A stretch of 64,000 nt of DNA from Herbidospora sakaeratensis (GTDB lineage: Bacteria > Actinomycetota > Actinomycetes > Streptosporangiales > Streptosporangiaceae): positions 1-64,000 of the forward strand of contig NZ_BBXC01000010.1 of NCBI RefSeq assembly GCF_001570525.1, written 5' to 3'. The notes under the pieces are model-generated. The model was given only the letters and a program-made list of their open reading frames with translations. It was not told the DNA's origin and searched no databases. Both the position numbers and the translations under genes were made by a program. This document shows, one piece after another, positions 1-7,552 of the stretch; positions within the stretch are counted from its first letter, which is position 1; every line of letters begins with the position of its first letter.

Positions 1-747
1 CTAGACCTCCGCCGTCAGCCCCTCGCCCATGGGGAACCAGGTCAGGGGCAGATGAGCCTGGACGATGCCCTCCCGGCCGTCCCGGAAGTGCGACCAGCCC
101 TCCCAGTGGACGGCGAAGACGTTGGCCGGCGCCATGTCGCCGAGCAGGGTCACCGCGTCACGGCCGGTCATGGTGTAGCGCAGCGGGCCGGTGATCGGGA
201 ACCGCACCCCGCCCAGGTGGAAGACGACCGTGCCCGGCTTCAGCGCGCGGGCGGTCTGCCGGAGGGGGGCGTACAGGACGGTGTCTCCCGTGATCCACAA
301 CGGGCCGTGGGTCTGGCCGGGCCATTCGAGGGCGAACCCGATGACGTCGCCGACGATGGGGTGGCTCAGCGGCGGACCGTGGCGGCAGGGGGTGGCGGTG
401 ACCTTGACGTCGTTCAGGTGGGTGCTCTCGCCGGGGCGCAGGCCGGTGCCGCCGATCCGGGTCGCGCCCGAATGGGTGGTGATCACCAGCGGGACGTCCT
501 TTAAGAAGGCCCGCCCGGCGGCGTCGAGGTTGTCGTCGTGGTGGTCGTGGGTGAGCAGCACCGCGTCGACCGGCCCGATCTCGTCGGGCGTGAGCGCCGG
601 TCCGGCGACCTTGGTCGACGAGGTGCCGAAGCCGAAGTCGTACCTGCGGCCGGGCGCGTCGAAGGTCGGATCGGTCAGCAACCGGAGACCCTCGAACTCG
701 ATGAGCAACGTCGGGCCGCCGACATGGGTGAATGTGACCTCCGTCAT
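1..747 (-). CDS. MBL-fold metal-dependent hydrolase (UlaG-like)
   Basis: A 248-residue single-domain protein of the metallo-beta-lactamase superfamily. The metal-binding signature THDHHDDN is at residues 66-73, with further candidate ligands in the TTHSG, CRHGPP, ITGDT and AVHWEGW stretches. This layout resembles the UlaG/RomA-like branch, which hydrolyses lactones or phosphoesters; the substrate cannot be read from the sequence. The TAG stop lies at the very edge of the window, so the gene is complete. It is divergent from the YciI gene, with 81 bp between the two starts that must hold both promoters. Confidence 0.85.
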   Translation of the reverse strand: MTEVTFTHVGGPTLLIEFEGLRLLTDPTFDAPGRRYDFGFGTSSTKVAGPALTPDEIGPVDAVLLTHDHHDDNLDAAGRAFLKDVPLVITTHSGATRIGGTGLRPGESTHLNDVKVTATPCRHGPPLSHPIVGDVIGFALEWPGQTHGPLWITGDTVLYAPLRQTARALKPGTVVFHLGGVRFPITGPLRYTMTGRDAVTLLGDMAPANVFAVHWEGWSHFRDGREGIVQAHLPLTWFPMGEGLTAEV

Positions 748-828
748 GCCCCGTATTTTGTCGTTCGGGACATGTCCGGCGGGAGTCCCCGGCTCCGACG
801 TATCGGGTGAGCGAAGGGAGAACAGATC

Positions 829-1215
829 ATGAAATACATGATCATGCTGTACGGCTCACAGCGTGACTTCGACGCCATGGCGACCGGCGGCCCCGAGGTG
901 GCCGAGATGCACGCGTTCATGGAGAAGTGGAACAACGACCTGGTGGAGTCGGGCGAGTTCGTCGACGCCAAGGGCCTGTCGGCGCCCGTCCACACACGCC
1001 GGATCTCGATGCGGGGCGGGGTGCCGGTCGTCACCGATGGTCCCTACCCCGAGACCCAGGAGGTCCTGGTCGGCTACACGATCGTCGAGTGCGCCGGCTT
1101 CGACCGGGCCACCGAGATCGCCGCCCAGCTGGCCCACACGCCCGGCCAGGAGGCCGAGGGGCAGTACGTCGACGTGCGGCCCATCATGGAACACTTCGAC
1201 GACATGTTCGAATGA
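829..1215 (+). CDS. YciI/DGPF-domain protein
   Basis: A 128-residue protein with the YciI (DGPF) ferredoxin-like fold; the motif VTDGPYPETQE sits near residue 70. Its molecular function is unknown. It overlaps the next gene, an ECF sigma factor, by ATGA, so the two are translationally coupled. This pairing of DGPF proteins with ECF42-type sigma factors is a well-known conserved context and suggests the protein belongs to that signalling unit. A purine-rich GAAGGGAGAA tract just upstream of the ATG can serve as ribosome binding site. Confidence 0.9.
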   Translation: MKYMIMLYGSQRDFDAMATGGPEVAEMHAFMEKWNNDLVESGEFVDAKGLSAPVHTRRISMRGGVPVVTDGPYPETQEVLVGYTIVECAGFDRATEIAAQLAHTPGQEAEGQYVDVRPIMEHFDDMFE

Positions 1216-2405
1216 GTCGTGACGTGGAGGACCTGCTGCGCGAGCACGCGCCGCGGGTCCTCGCCGCGCTGGTGCGCCGCTACGGCCACTTCGACACGGC
1301 TGAGGACGCCGTCCAGGAGGCCCTGCTGGCCGCCGCGACCCAGTGGCCGGCCGACGGGGTCCCCGGGAACCCGAAGGCGTGGCTGATCACGGTCGCCGCC
1401 CGCCGCCTGACCGACCTGCTGCGCAGCCAGCGGGCCCGCCGCGAGCGCGAGGAGGCGGTGGCCCGGTGGACCCCGGTCCCGGCCGACCCGCCCGCCGCCG
1501 GAGACGACACCCTGGTGCTGCTGTTCATGTGCTGCCACCCGTCGTTGTCGCCGGCGTCGCAGATCGCGCTGACCCTGCGCGCCGTCGGCGGCCTGACCAC
1601 GGCCGAGATCGCCCGCGCCTTCCTGGTCCCCGAGGCGACCATGACCCGGCGCATCACCCGGGCGAAGCAGACCGTCAAGGAGAGCGGCCAGCCCTTCGGC
1701 CTGCCCCGCGACCGCGCCGACCGCCTGGGCGTGGTCCTGCACGTGCTCTACCTGATCTTCAACGAGGGCTACGCGACCACCTCGGGCCCCGACCTGCAGC
1801 GGGTCGAACTGGCCCGCGAGGCGATCAGGCTGACCCGCATGCTGCGCCGCACCCTGCCGCACGACGGCGAGGTGGCCGGCCTGCTGGCCCTGATGCTGCT
1901 GACCGACGCCCGCCGCGCCGCCCGCACCGGCCAAGGCGGCGCGCTCATCCCCATGGACGAGCAGGACCGCTCCCGGTGGGATCCGGCCCAGATCGCCGAA
2001 GGCGTCGCCCTGCTCGAAGAGGCCCTCCCGCGCGGCGAACCCGGCCCCTACCAGCTCCAGGCGGCCATCGCGGCCCTCCACGACGAGGCCCCGACCCCTG
2101 CCCGAACCGACTGGCCCCAGATCAGGGCCCTGTACGACGCCCTCTACGAGATGACCCCCACCCCGGTGGTGGCCCTCAACCGGGTGGTCGCCCTGGCCAT
2201 GAGCGAGGGGCCGGGCGCGGGCCTGGCGGCGCTGGCGGAGATCCACCCCGTCGACCACCGGGTGCTGGGCGTGCGGGCCCACCTGCTGGAGATGACGGGC
2301 GACCTTCCAGCGGCGCGGACGGCCTACCTCGAAGCCGCGGAGGCGTCGACGAGCCTGCCGCGACAGCGCTACCTCCACAGCAGGGCCGCCCGGCTGTCCG
2401 ATTGA
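1212..2405 (+). CDS. ECF42-type RNA polymerase sigma factor with C-terminal helical extension
   Basis: The ATG overlapping the YciI stop gives 397 residues. Region sigma-2 covers about residues 5-75 (EDAVQEALLAA, then NPKAWLITVAARR), and sigma-4 about 100-160 (TLRAVGGLTTAEIARAFLVPEATMTRRI split across the helix-turn-helix). The rest, about 230 residues, is an alpha-helical TPR-like extension beginning with the VLYLIFNEGY signature (DUF6596). This architecture is that of group ECF42, which uses the C-terminal domain rather than a classical anti-sigma factor for control. An in-frame upstream extension to 927 exists but overlaps the YciI gene and is not credible. Confidence 0.92.
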   Translation: MSRDVEDLLREHAPRVLAALVRRYGHFDTAEDAVQEALLAAATQWPADGVPGNPKAWLITVAARRLTDLLRSQRARREREEAVARWTPVPADPPAAGDDTLVLLFMCCHPSLSPASQIALTLRAVGGLTTAEIARAFLVPEATMTRRITRAKQTVKESGQPFGLPRDRADRLGVVLHVLYLIFNEGYATTSGPDLQRVELAREAIRLTRMLRRTLPHDGEVAGLLALMLLTDARRAARTGQGGALIPMDEQDRSRWDPAQIAEGVALLEEALPRGEPGPYQLQAAIAALHDEAPTPARTDWPQIRALYDALYEMTPTPVVALNRVVALAMSEGPGAGLAALAEIHPVDHRVLGVRAHLLEMTGDLPAARTAYLEAAEASTSLPRQRYLHSRAARLSD

Positions 2406-2424
2406 GGGCGGCCGCTCCGACGTC

Positions 2425-2724
2425 CCTTGCCGGCCTGCGGGATCGTCGCCGGGCTGATCGTCGGCGGGGTCTTCCCGACCGACGCGGGCGCCGGAGATGT
2501 CGTGGCACGGGCTGATCCACACGCTCGGCCCGGTCGTCGCGTTCGGTTCGCTGACCGTGGGCTGCCTGGTCTACCTGCGGCGGTTCGCCCGGGAGCGCAA
2601 CCGGCTCGCGGTCGCCGGGTGCGCGGTGGCGGCGGCCATCGTGGTGCTGAACGCGTGGCCCTTCGAAGGTGGCGTTCGCCTTCGTCGCGGCGGTGTCGGC
2701 CCATGCCTTGACAGCGAAGGCTAA
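2425..2724 (+). pseudogene. Remnant of a DUF998 membrane protein
   Basis: Two reading frames together resemble a DUF998 family membrane protein. The first frame, from about 2428, gives GIVAGLIVGGVFPTDAGAG; the second, from about 2497, gives SWHGLIHTLGPVVAFGSL and then CLVYLRRFARERNRLAV. In intact family members these blocks are joined by about 15-20 residues, so there is a small deletion with a frame change near 2495. A third frame near 2665 gives a hydrophobic tail, implying a second indel. The N-terminal half is also missing. I infer a decayed gene; its 3' end now contains the -35 box of the next gene. Confidence 0.6.
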
Positions 2725-2736
2725 AGCTATTAGCTT
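2708..2736 (+). promoter_or_regulatory. Predicted leaderless promoter of the alpha/beta hydrolase-TetR unit
   Basis: TTGACA at 2708-2713, a 17-bp spacer, and TAGCTT (fits TANNNT) at 2731-2736. The ATG begins 8 bases after the last base of the -10 box, so transcription should start at or next to the A of the start codon and the mRNA would lack a leader. No Shine-Dalgarno sequence is visible upstream of the ATG. Confidence 0.6.
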
Positions 2737-2757
2737 TTAAGCTATGAGCATTAGCTA
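2724..2757. promoter_or_regulatory. Operator-like cluster of AGCTA palindromes over -10 box and start codon
   Basis: AAGCTA-T-TAGCTT (2724-2736) and TAGCTT-TT-AAGCTA (2731-2744) are two overlapping perfect inverted repeats; a further TTAGCTA follows at 2751-2757. The repeats cover the spacer end, -10 box and the A of the start codon. This AT-rich array stands out in a very GC-rich window and is a good candidate site for the TetR repressor encoded one gene downstream. Confidence 0.55.
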
Positions 2758-3565
2758 TTTGGAGCGCGAGGGCGGCCGGATCGCCTACGAGATCGACGGA
2801 GACGGCCCCCTGGTCGTCCTGGTCCCCGGGATGGGCAACAACCGCAACGCCTTCCGGTTCCTCGCGCCGAAGCTGGTCGCGGCCGGTTACCGGGTCGCTT
2901 CGGTCGACCTGCGCGGCCACGGCGACTCGTCCACGGGGTGGGCCTCCTACACGCGTACCGACACCGCGAACGACGTCATCGCGCTGATCAGGGAACTCGG
3001 CGGCCCGGCCGTCGTCGTGGGCCACTCCTTCGCCGGCGGGTCGGCGACGATCGCCGCCGTCGACGCGCCCGACCTGGTCAGCGCCGTCGTGCTGATCGGG
3101 CCGTTCACGCGGGAGCAGAAGACGGACTTCGGCGCCCTGCTGCGCGACGGCCACCACCGGCGCGGGATCATGCTGCTGATGGCGACCGCCGCCCTGCGCA
3201 GCCTGAAGTTGTGGAAGAAGTACCTCGACCACGCCTACCCGGGCACCAAGCCGGCCGACTGGCAGGCCTACCTCAGCGAGCTGGAGACCACGTTGCACAT
3301 GGACGTCGTGGCGAAGATGGGCATGAGCTCGCTGGCCGAGTCGAGCGAGCGGCTCGCCCGGCTCAAGGCCCCCGCGCTGGTCGTGATGGGCGACCGCGAC
3401 CCCGACTGGGGCGACCCCCGCGCCGAGGCCGAGGGCATCGTCGCGACCGCGCAGTCGGGGACCGTCGCGATGATCCCGGGCGCCGGCCACTACCCCCACG
3501 CGCAGTTCCCCGACCAGGTCGCCGACGCCATGTTGCCGTTCCTCGCGGAGCACACACGTGGCTAG
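2744..3565 (+). CDS. Alpha/beta hydrolase
   Basis: A 273-residue serine hydrolase fold. The oxyanion-side motif LVPGMGNN is near residue 30, the nucleophile elbow GHSFAGG (Ser) near 95, the acid is probably Asp in VVMGDRDPDW near 215, and the catalytic His lies in IPGAGHYPHAQFP near 245. Substrate unknown. The last 8 bases overlap the TetR gene, so the two form an operon, and a palindromic operator sits on the hydrolase start codon; autoregulation by the TetR protein is the natural inference. Confidence 0.9.
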   Translation: MSISYLEREGGRIAYEIDGDGPLVVLVPGMGNNRNAFRFLAPKLVAAGYRVASVDLRGHGDSSTGWASYTRTDTANDVIALIRELGGPAVVVGHSFAGGSATIAAVDAPDLVSAVVLIGPFTREQKTDFGALLRDGHHRRGIMLLMATAALRSLKLWKKYLDHAYPGTKPADWQAYLSELETTLHMDVVAKMGMSSLAESSERLARLKAPALVVMGDRDPDWGDPRAEAEGIVATAQSGTVAMIPGAGHYPHAQFPDQVADAMLPFLAEHTRG

Positions 3566-4112
3566 GGCGGGCCTGACGCCCGAGATCGTCGTCGACCTCG
3601 CCGTGGCGATCGTCGACGAGCACGGCCCGGCCGCCGTCACCCTGTCGGCGGTCGCGGCCCGTGCCGGGGTCGCCACGCCCTCGCTCTACAAGCACGTGCG
3701 CAACCTGGCCGAACTGACCGAACTCGTGTCGATCAGGGTGATGGACGAACTGGCCGAGAGGGGCTTCGCCGCCGTCGCCGGCCGGTCGGGCGAAGACGCC
3801 CTGCGCGCCTACGCCGACGCCTGGCGCGGCTACGTGAAGGACCACCCGGGCCGCTACGCCGCCATGATCCAGACCGCGTCGCCGGAGTTGTCGAAGGCCG
3901 GCCAGAAGATCATCGACATCATCCTGGCCGCGCTGCGGTCGTACGGCCTCGAAGGCGAGCGGGCGATCCACGCCACGCGGGCGCTGCGGGCCGCCATCCA
4001 CGGGTTCGTCACCATCGAGGCGGTCGGCGGTTTCGGTCTGCCGTACGCCATCGACGAGAGCTACCACCAGCTGGTCGGGATGGTCATCTCCGGCCTGCCG
4101 AAACCCGTGTGA
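3558..4112 (+). CDS. TetR/AcrR family transcriptional regulator
   Basis: A GTG start overlapping the hydrolase stop gives 184 residues. The N-terminal helix-turn-helix is at about residues 15-60 (VTLSAVAARAGVATPSLYKHV). The C-terminal ligand domain has the HGFVTIEAVGGFG pattern of the WHG-type TetR C-domain. It probably represses its own operon through the AGCTA palindromes at 2724-2757. The effector is unknown, but the partner hydrolase may act on it. Confidence 0.9.
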   Translation: MARAGLTPEIVVDLAVAIVDEHGPAAVTLSAVAARAGVATPSLYKHVRNLAELTELVSIRVMDELAERGFAAVAGRSGEDALRAYADAWRGYVKDHPGRYAAMIQTASPELSKAGQKIIDIILAALRSYGLEGERAIHATRALRAAIHGFVTIEAVGGFGLPYAIDESYHQLVGMVISGLPKPV

Positions 4113-4134
4113 CAAGATCACCCCATGTGTCACA
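4108..4134. promoter_or_regulatory. Inverted repeat TGTGACA-N13-TGTCACA over a start codon
   Basis: A perfect 7-bp inverted repeat spans the TetR stop codon and the dienelactone hydrolase ATG (4125). Its position suggests an operator or a small RNA hairpin controlling translation of the hydrolase. The arms are short, so chance occurrence cannot be excluded. Confidence 0.3.
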
Positions 4135-4847
4135 ACACCGACAGCAGGCCGCCCGCGCCGCCGGTGGCGGGGGCGGTCGCCTCTCATGAGCAGACCACGC
4201 TGACCAGCGAAGACGGCACCCGCTTCCTGGCCTACCGGGCCGAACCCGCTGAGCCCAACGGCCGTTCGGTCGTCATCCTGCCGGACATCCGCGGCCTCCA
4301 CCCCTACTACCGGGACCTGGCCGTCCGGTTCGCCGAAGCGGGTTTCCACACCATCGCCATCGACTATTTCGGCCGCACCGCCGAAACCGACGATCGGGGC
4401 GAAGACTTCGACTGGCAGCCCCACATCGCCCAGGTCACCCAGGAGCAGGTCGGCATGGACGTCGCCGCCGCCCGCGCCGAGCTGCCCGCGCCGGTCTTCA
4501 CCGTGGGCTTCTGCTTCGGCGGCTCCCACTCGTGGCGGCTGGGCGCCCACGGCAGCGGCCTGGCGGGCGCGATCGGCTTCTACGGGGCCATCCGCCGCAT
4601 CGGCGAGGTGCCGGCCACGCCCGGCGCCCCGATCCTGCTGCTGCGCGGCGGCGCCGACACGGCGTCGACCCCGGAGGAGTTCGACGGCTTCACCGCCGCC
4701 CTCGACGCCGCCGGCACACCCAACACGTCTGTAATTTATGACGGCGCCCCCCACTCGTTCTTCGACCGTTCGTTCGCCGAATGGGCCGAGGCCTGCGACG
4801 ACGCGTGGCGGCAGATCATGGAGTTCACGGCGAATCACTCCCAGTAA
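4125..4847 (+). CDS. Dienelactone hydrolase family protein
   Basis: A 240-residue alpha/beta hydrolase of the dienelactone hydrolase family. The nucleophile is Cys in GFCFGGSHSW (about residue 128), the acid probably Asp in LRGGADTAS, and the His is in APHSFFDRSF. The PDIRGLHPYYRDLA motif near residue 50 is also typical. Such enzymes hydrolyse cyclic enol-lactones or related esters; the context gives no pathway. It starts 12 bp after the TetR gene and may be read from the same transcript. Confidence 0.9.
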   Translation: MCHNTDSRPPAPPVAGAVASHEQTTLTSEDGTRFLAYRAEPAEPNGRSVVILPDIRGLHPYYRDLAVRFAEAGFHTIAIDYFGRTAETDDRGEDFDWQPHIAQVTQEQVGMDVAAARAELPAPVFTVGFCFGGSHSWRLGAHGSGLAGAIGFYGAIRRIGEVPATPGAPILLLRGGADTASTPEEFDGFTAALDAAGTPNTSVIYDGAPHSFFDRSFAEWAEACDDAWRQIMEFTANHSQ

Positions 4848-4932
4848 GAGAATTGTCACTGAGGGTGTCATCGTGGCCGCTCGCCCGGGTTGGTGACCAT
4901 CAAGGTCCCCCACCCGTGAAGGGAGTGGCCCG

Positions 4933-5463
4933 ATGGCTACCAAGTTTCAGTACCGCAAGATCACCGGTGTCTTCCGCGCGATGGACGTCGACGGCGACGG
5001 CTACCTGACCGAGTCCGACTTCGAAGCGCTGGCGAGCCGGTGGGCGGCGATCCAGGGGCAGCCCAAGGGCCGCATCTACGCGATCATGATGAACTGGTGG
5101 GCCACCCTCCTCACGGCCGACCGCGACGGCGACGAACGGGTCACCCTCGACGACGTGATGGTGATCGTCGACCGCCTCAACGAGATGCCCCACGCCATGG
5201 CCACCACGGCGCTGTCGATGTTCGACGCGGTCGACGCCAACGGCGACGGGCTGATCTCGGCCCGGGAGTACAACCAGCTGATCGTGGGGTGGACCGGCGT
5301 GCCGACCGACACCGACGACGTCTTCGACGAACTCGACGGCGACGGCGACGGCTACCTGTCGCGCTCGGAGTTCGGGGAACTGTGGGCGGAGTTCTGGTCG
5401 GGCGACGACCAGCGGGCGTCGGGGTCGCTGGTGTTCGGGCGGATCGACGTACCGGCCCGCTGA
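4933..5463 (+). CDS. EF-hand calcium-binding protein, calerythrin-like
   Basis: A 176-residue cytosolic protein with four EF-hand loops: DVDGDGYLTESDF, DRDGDERVTLDDV, DANGDGLISAREY and DGDGDGYLSRSEF. All four keep Asp at positions 1, 3 and 5 (or Asn at 3) and an acidic residue near position 12, so all may bind calcium. It resembles calerythrin, the sarcoplasmic-type Ca-binding protein of actinomycetes. GAAGGGAG, a ribosome binding site, precedes the ATG by about 9 bases. Confidence 0.92.
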   Translation: MATKFQYRKITGVFRAMDVDGDGYLTESDFEALASRWAAIQGQPKGRIYAIMMNWWATLLTADRDGDERVTLDDVMVIVDRLNEMPHAMATTALSMFDAVDANGDGLISAREYNQLIVGWTGVPTDTDDVFDELDGDGDGYLSRSEFGELWAEFWSGDDQRASGSLVFGRIDVPAR

Positions 5464-5494
5464 AACTGACACACCCGGTTGCGAGAATGGCGCG

Positions 5495-6139
5495 ATGCCG
5501 CGCGAACTCGAAGACCTCCCCTACGCCCCCTACCTCGAACTGCTCAAAGGCGATCTCGAGCGGGAGGGCGACTACGACGGCGTCCATCTGCGTGACGCCA
5601 CGTACGACGACGTCAACACGGTCGGCGCCCGGTTCATGGAGTCGGCGGTCCAGCAGGTCACGATCAACGACAGCCGCATGGACCGGAGCCGCTACAACGA
5701 CGTCTGGTTCCACACCGTCCGGTGGATCGGGGTGAACCTCGCCGAGAGCGACTGGTTCGACGTCGAGGTGATCTCCAGCGCGATGTCGGGAGTGCCGATG
5801 TTCGGCTCGAAGGTCCACCAGGTGACCTTCCACAACTGCAAGCTCGACTCGGTCAACCTGCGGACCGCCGCGTTGCGGAACGTCACCTTCGTAGACTGCC
5901 TGCTGCGCGAGGTCGACTTCGCCGGGGCGACCCTCAAGGAGGTGTCGTTCCCGGGGTCGGAGCTGGAGGACGTGCGGTTCGACAAGGCGCAGCTCACCAA
6001 GGTCGACTTCCGGCAGGCCCGCAGTCTCGGCGTCGACGGCGGCCTGGAGTCGTTGCGCGGCGCGACGATCTCGACGAGCCAGCTACTCGACCTGGCCCCA
6101 CGAATGGCTCACTCGCTGGGCATCTCCGTACGCGATTGA
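5495..6139 (+). CDS. Pentapeptide-repeat protein
   Basis: A 214-residue protein whose middle (about residues 30-190) shows the A(D/N)LxX five-residue periodicity of a right-handed beta-helix, for example VNLRTAALRNVTFVDCLLREVDF split over several coils. Role unknown; some family members mimic DNA and protect gyrase, but nothing here proves that. Its last 57 bases overlap the 3' end of the convergent PrsW-like gene. Confidence 0.85.
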   Translation: MPRELEDLPYAPYLELLKGDLEREGDYDGVHLRDATYDDVNTVGARFMESAVQQVTINDSRMDRSRYNDVWFHTVRWIGVNLAESDWFDVEVISSAMSGVPMFGSKVHQVTFHNCKLDSVNLRTAALRNVTFVDCLLREVDFAGATLKEVSFPGSELEDVRFDKAQLTKVDFRQARSLGVDGGLESLRGATISTSQLLDLAPRMAHSLGISVRD

Positions 6140-6946
6140 CCGCCGGTCCAGGTGCCGGGCCGCGATGAACACCACGATCGCGATGACCAGCAGCGGGATG
6201 CCCTTGGCGAAGGTCGAGTCGGGGAGCAGGGGCGAGTCCCACCAGGCGTGCATCAGCATGGCCAGGATCCAGGCCGCGACGGCCACGGTCACCCGGGTGG
6301 CGGGGGTGCGGTCGGTGCGCGCGATGGCGTAGCCGAGGCCCGCTCCGGCGACCGCGGTCATGGCCCAGTGGCTCCACCAGGCTGAATACACCAGCCGGGC
6401 GAACAGGGAGCCGAGGGTGTCGCCGCTCTGCATGATGCCGCCGGTCGCGATGATCGTGTTGAAGACGTACAGGAGGTCTTCGACGATCTGGAAGGCCAGG
6501 CCGATGATCGCGCCGTAGCCGAATCCCGCCAGGGCGCCCGACATGACCCAGGGGGCGATCAGCGCGATCAGGGCCACTCCGGCCAGTTTCGCGGTCTCCT
6601 CGTCGAGCGGGGCGACGATGGCGTCGGCCCAGCGGTCGGCGAAGAGCGGGCTGGTGGTCTTGGTGAGGATGGCGTTGAAGGCCGAGTTGGCCAGGAACGC
6701 CACACCGAACGCGGCCAGGCCGCCCCAGGCCAGGGCCATCCACGAATAGCCGATCGGCGCGGCCCGCAGCGGGCGGATGCGGGTGAACAACCAGAACGCG
6801 ACCAGCAGGACCGGCACCAGCACGCACAGGGCGATCAGGGCGCCGACCGTGAAGACCCGGGCCTGCGGGACGAGCGTCGTGTAGACCAGCAGGACGCCCA
6901 TGACGACGCCGAGGAGCCAGACCCAGAAGGCAGGGCGGGCGGTCAC
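6083..6946 (-). CDS. PrsW-type intramembrane protease (CPBP-like)
   Basis: A GTG start that forms a GTGA overlap with the upstream gene gives 287 residues and about eight membrane helices. The glutamate motif DEETAK is near residue 98, followed by GLAFQIVEDLLY and WWSHWAM, matching the E-ExxxK / E / H pattern of PrsW proteases. In Bacillus PrsW cleaves an anti-sigma factor in the membrane; the substrate here is unknown. It is probably co-translated with the membrane-anchored protein encoded upstream. The 3' end overlaps the pentapeptide gene by 57 bp. Confidence 0.85.
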   Translation of the reverse strand: MTARPAFWVWLLGVVMGVLLVYTTLVPQARVFTVGALIALCVLVPVLLVAFWLFTRIRPLRAAPIGYSWMALAWGGLAAFGVAFLANSAFNAILTKTTSPLFADRWADAIVAPLDEETAKLAGVALIALIAPWVMSGALAGFGYGAIIGLAFQIVEDLLYVFNTIIATGGIMQSGDTLGSLFARLVYSAWWSHWAMTAVAGAGLGYAIARTDRTPATRVTVAVAAWILAMLMHAWWDSPLLPDSTFAKGIPLLVIAIVVFIAARHLDRRSIAYGDAQRVSHSWGQVE

Positions 6947-7509
6947 TGCTCGACTCCGGCGAACTGGATGGAGGCGATCATCTGGGTGATGTCGTCGCTG
7001 CGGGAGGCGATGGCGGCCGGGTCGCCGGCCACCAGGACGCTCGCGCCCTGCTGGGGCGCCGCGAAGACGGCCTGGGTGCCGATGCGGTCGTCCACGCTGA
7101 TCATGCCGGCCAGGCCGGGCACCCCCTGCGTGGTCGTGACCGGGGTGGGGCTCTCGGCGCTGATGGGCACGCCCTGCGCCTTGAAGATCAGGCGCTGGCC
7201 GGTCCAGAGCTCCTGCGGGGTGGCCGACTGCACGTCGATCACGCCGAGCTGCACCGTCGCCCCGCCGCTGACCAGCGACACCGACTCCGACAACGACGAC
7301 GCGCCCTCGTCGAGCGCCCACCCGGCGGGCACCAGCATGGAGACGGGGCGTGATCCGCCGTCGAACTCCTGGCCGACCTCGATGACGGTGCCCGCCCTGA
7401 TCGGCACGGTGGCGTCGGCGACGACGGAGTTCGCCAGCGGCAGGCCGACGGCCAGGATTCCGAGTATCACCAGGACCACGATCGATCCGGGCCATCCGGT
7501 GCGCGACAT
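6943..7509 (-). CDS. Membrane-anchored hypothetical protein upstream of PrsW-like protease
   Basis: 188 residues. One N-terminal hydrophobic helix (about residues 8-30) acts as signal anchor, followed by an extracytoplasmic domain rich in Val, Ser and Thr. I do not recognise the family, but the shape (VSMLVPAGWALDEG, then a region ending ITQMIASIQF) recalls LpqN-like lipoprotein-type domains. It is translationally coupled (GTGA) to the PrsW-like protease, so it may be the substrate or partner of the protease; this is inference only. Confidence 0.75.
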   Translation of the reverse strand: MSRTGWPGSIVVLVILGILAVGLPLANSVVADATVPIRAGTVIEVGQEFDGGSRPVSMLVPAGWALDEGASSLSESVSLVSGGATVQLGVIDVQSATPQELWTGQRLIFKAQGVPISAESPTPVTTTQGVPGLAGMISVDDRIGTQAVFAAPQQGASVLVAGDPAAIASRSDDITQMIASIQFAGVEQ

Positions 7510-7552
7510 GAGACCCCTAAAGACCAGGGGGGATGCCCCGACTCATAACCGG

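Noticed and set aside
4108-4122. CRP-type site at the dienelactone hydrolase start
   Set aside because: The TGTGA and TCAC halves are 5 rather than 6 bases apart, and the second half is imperfect; only the longer inverted repeat is kept, at low confidence.
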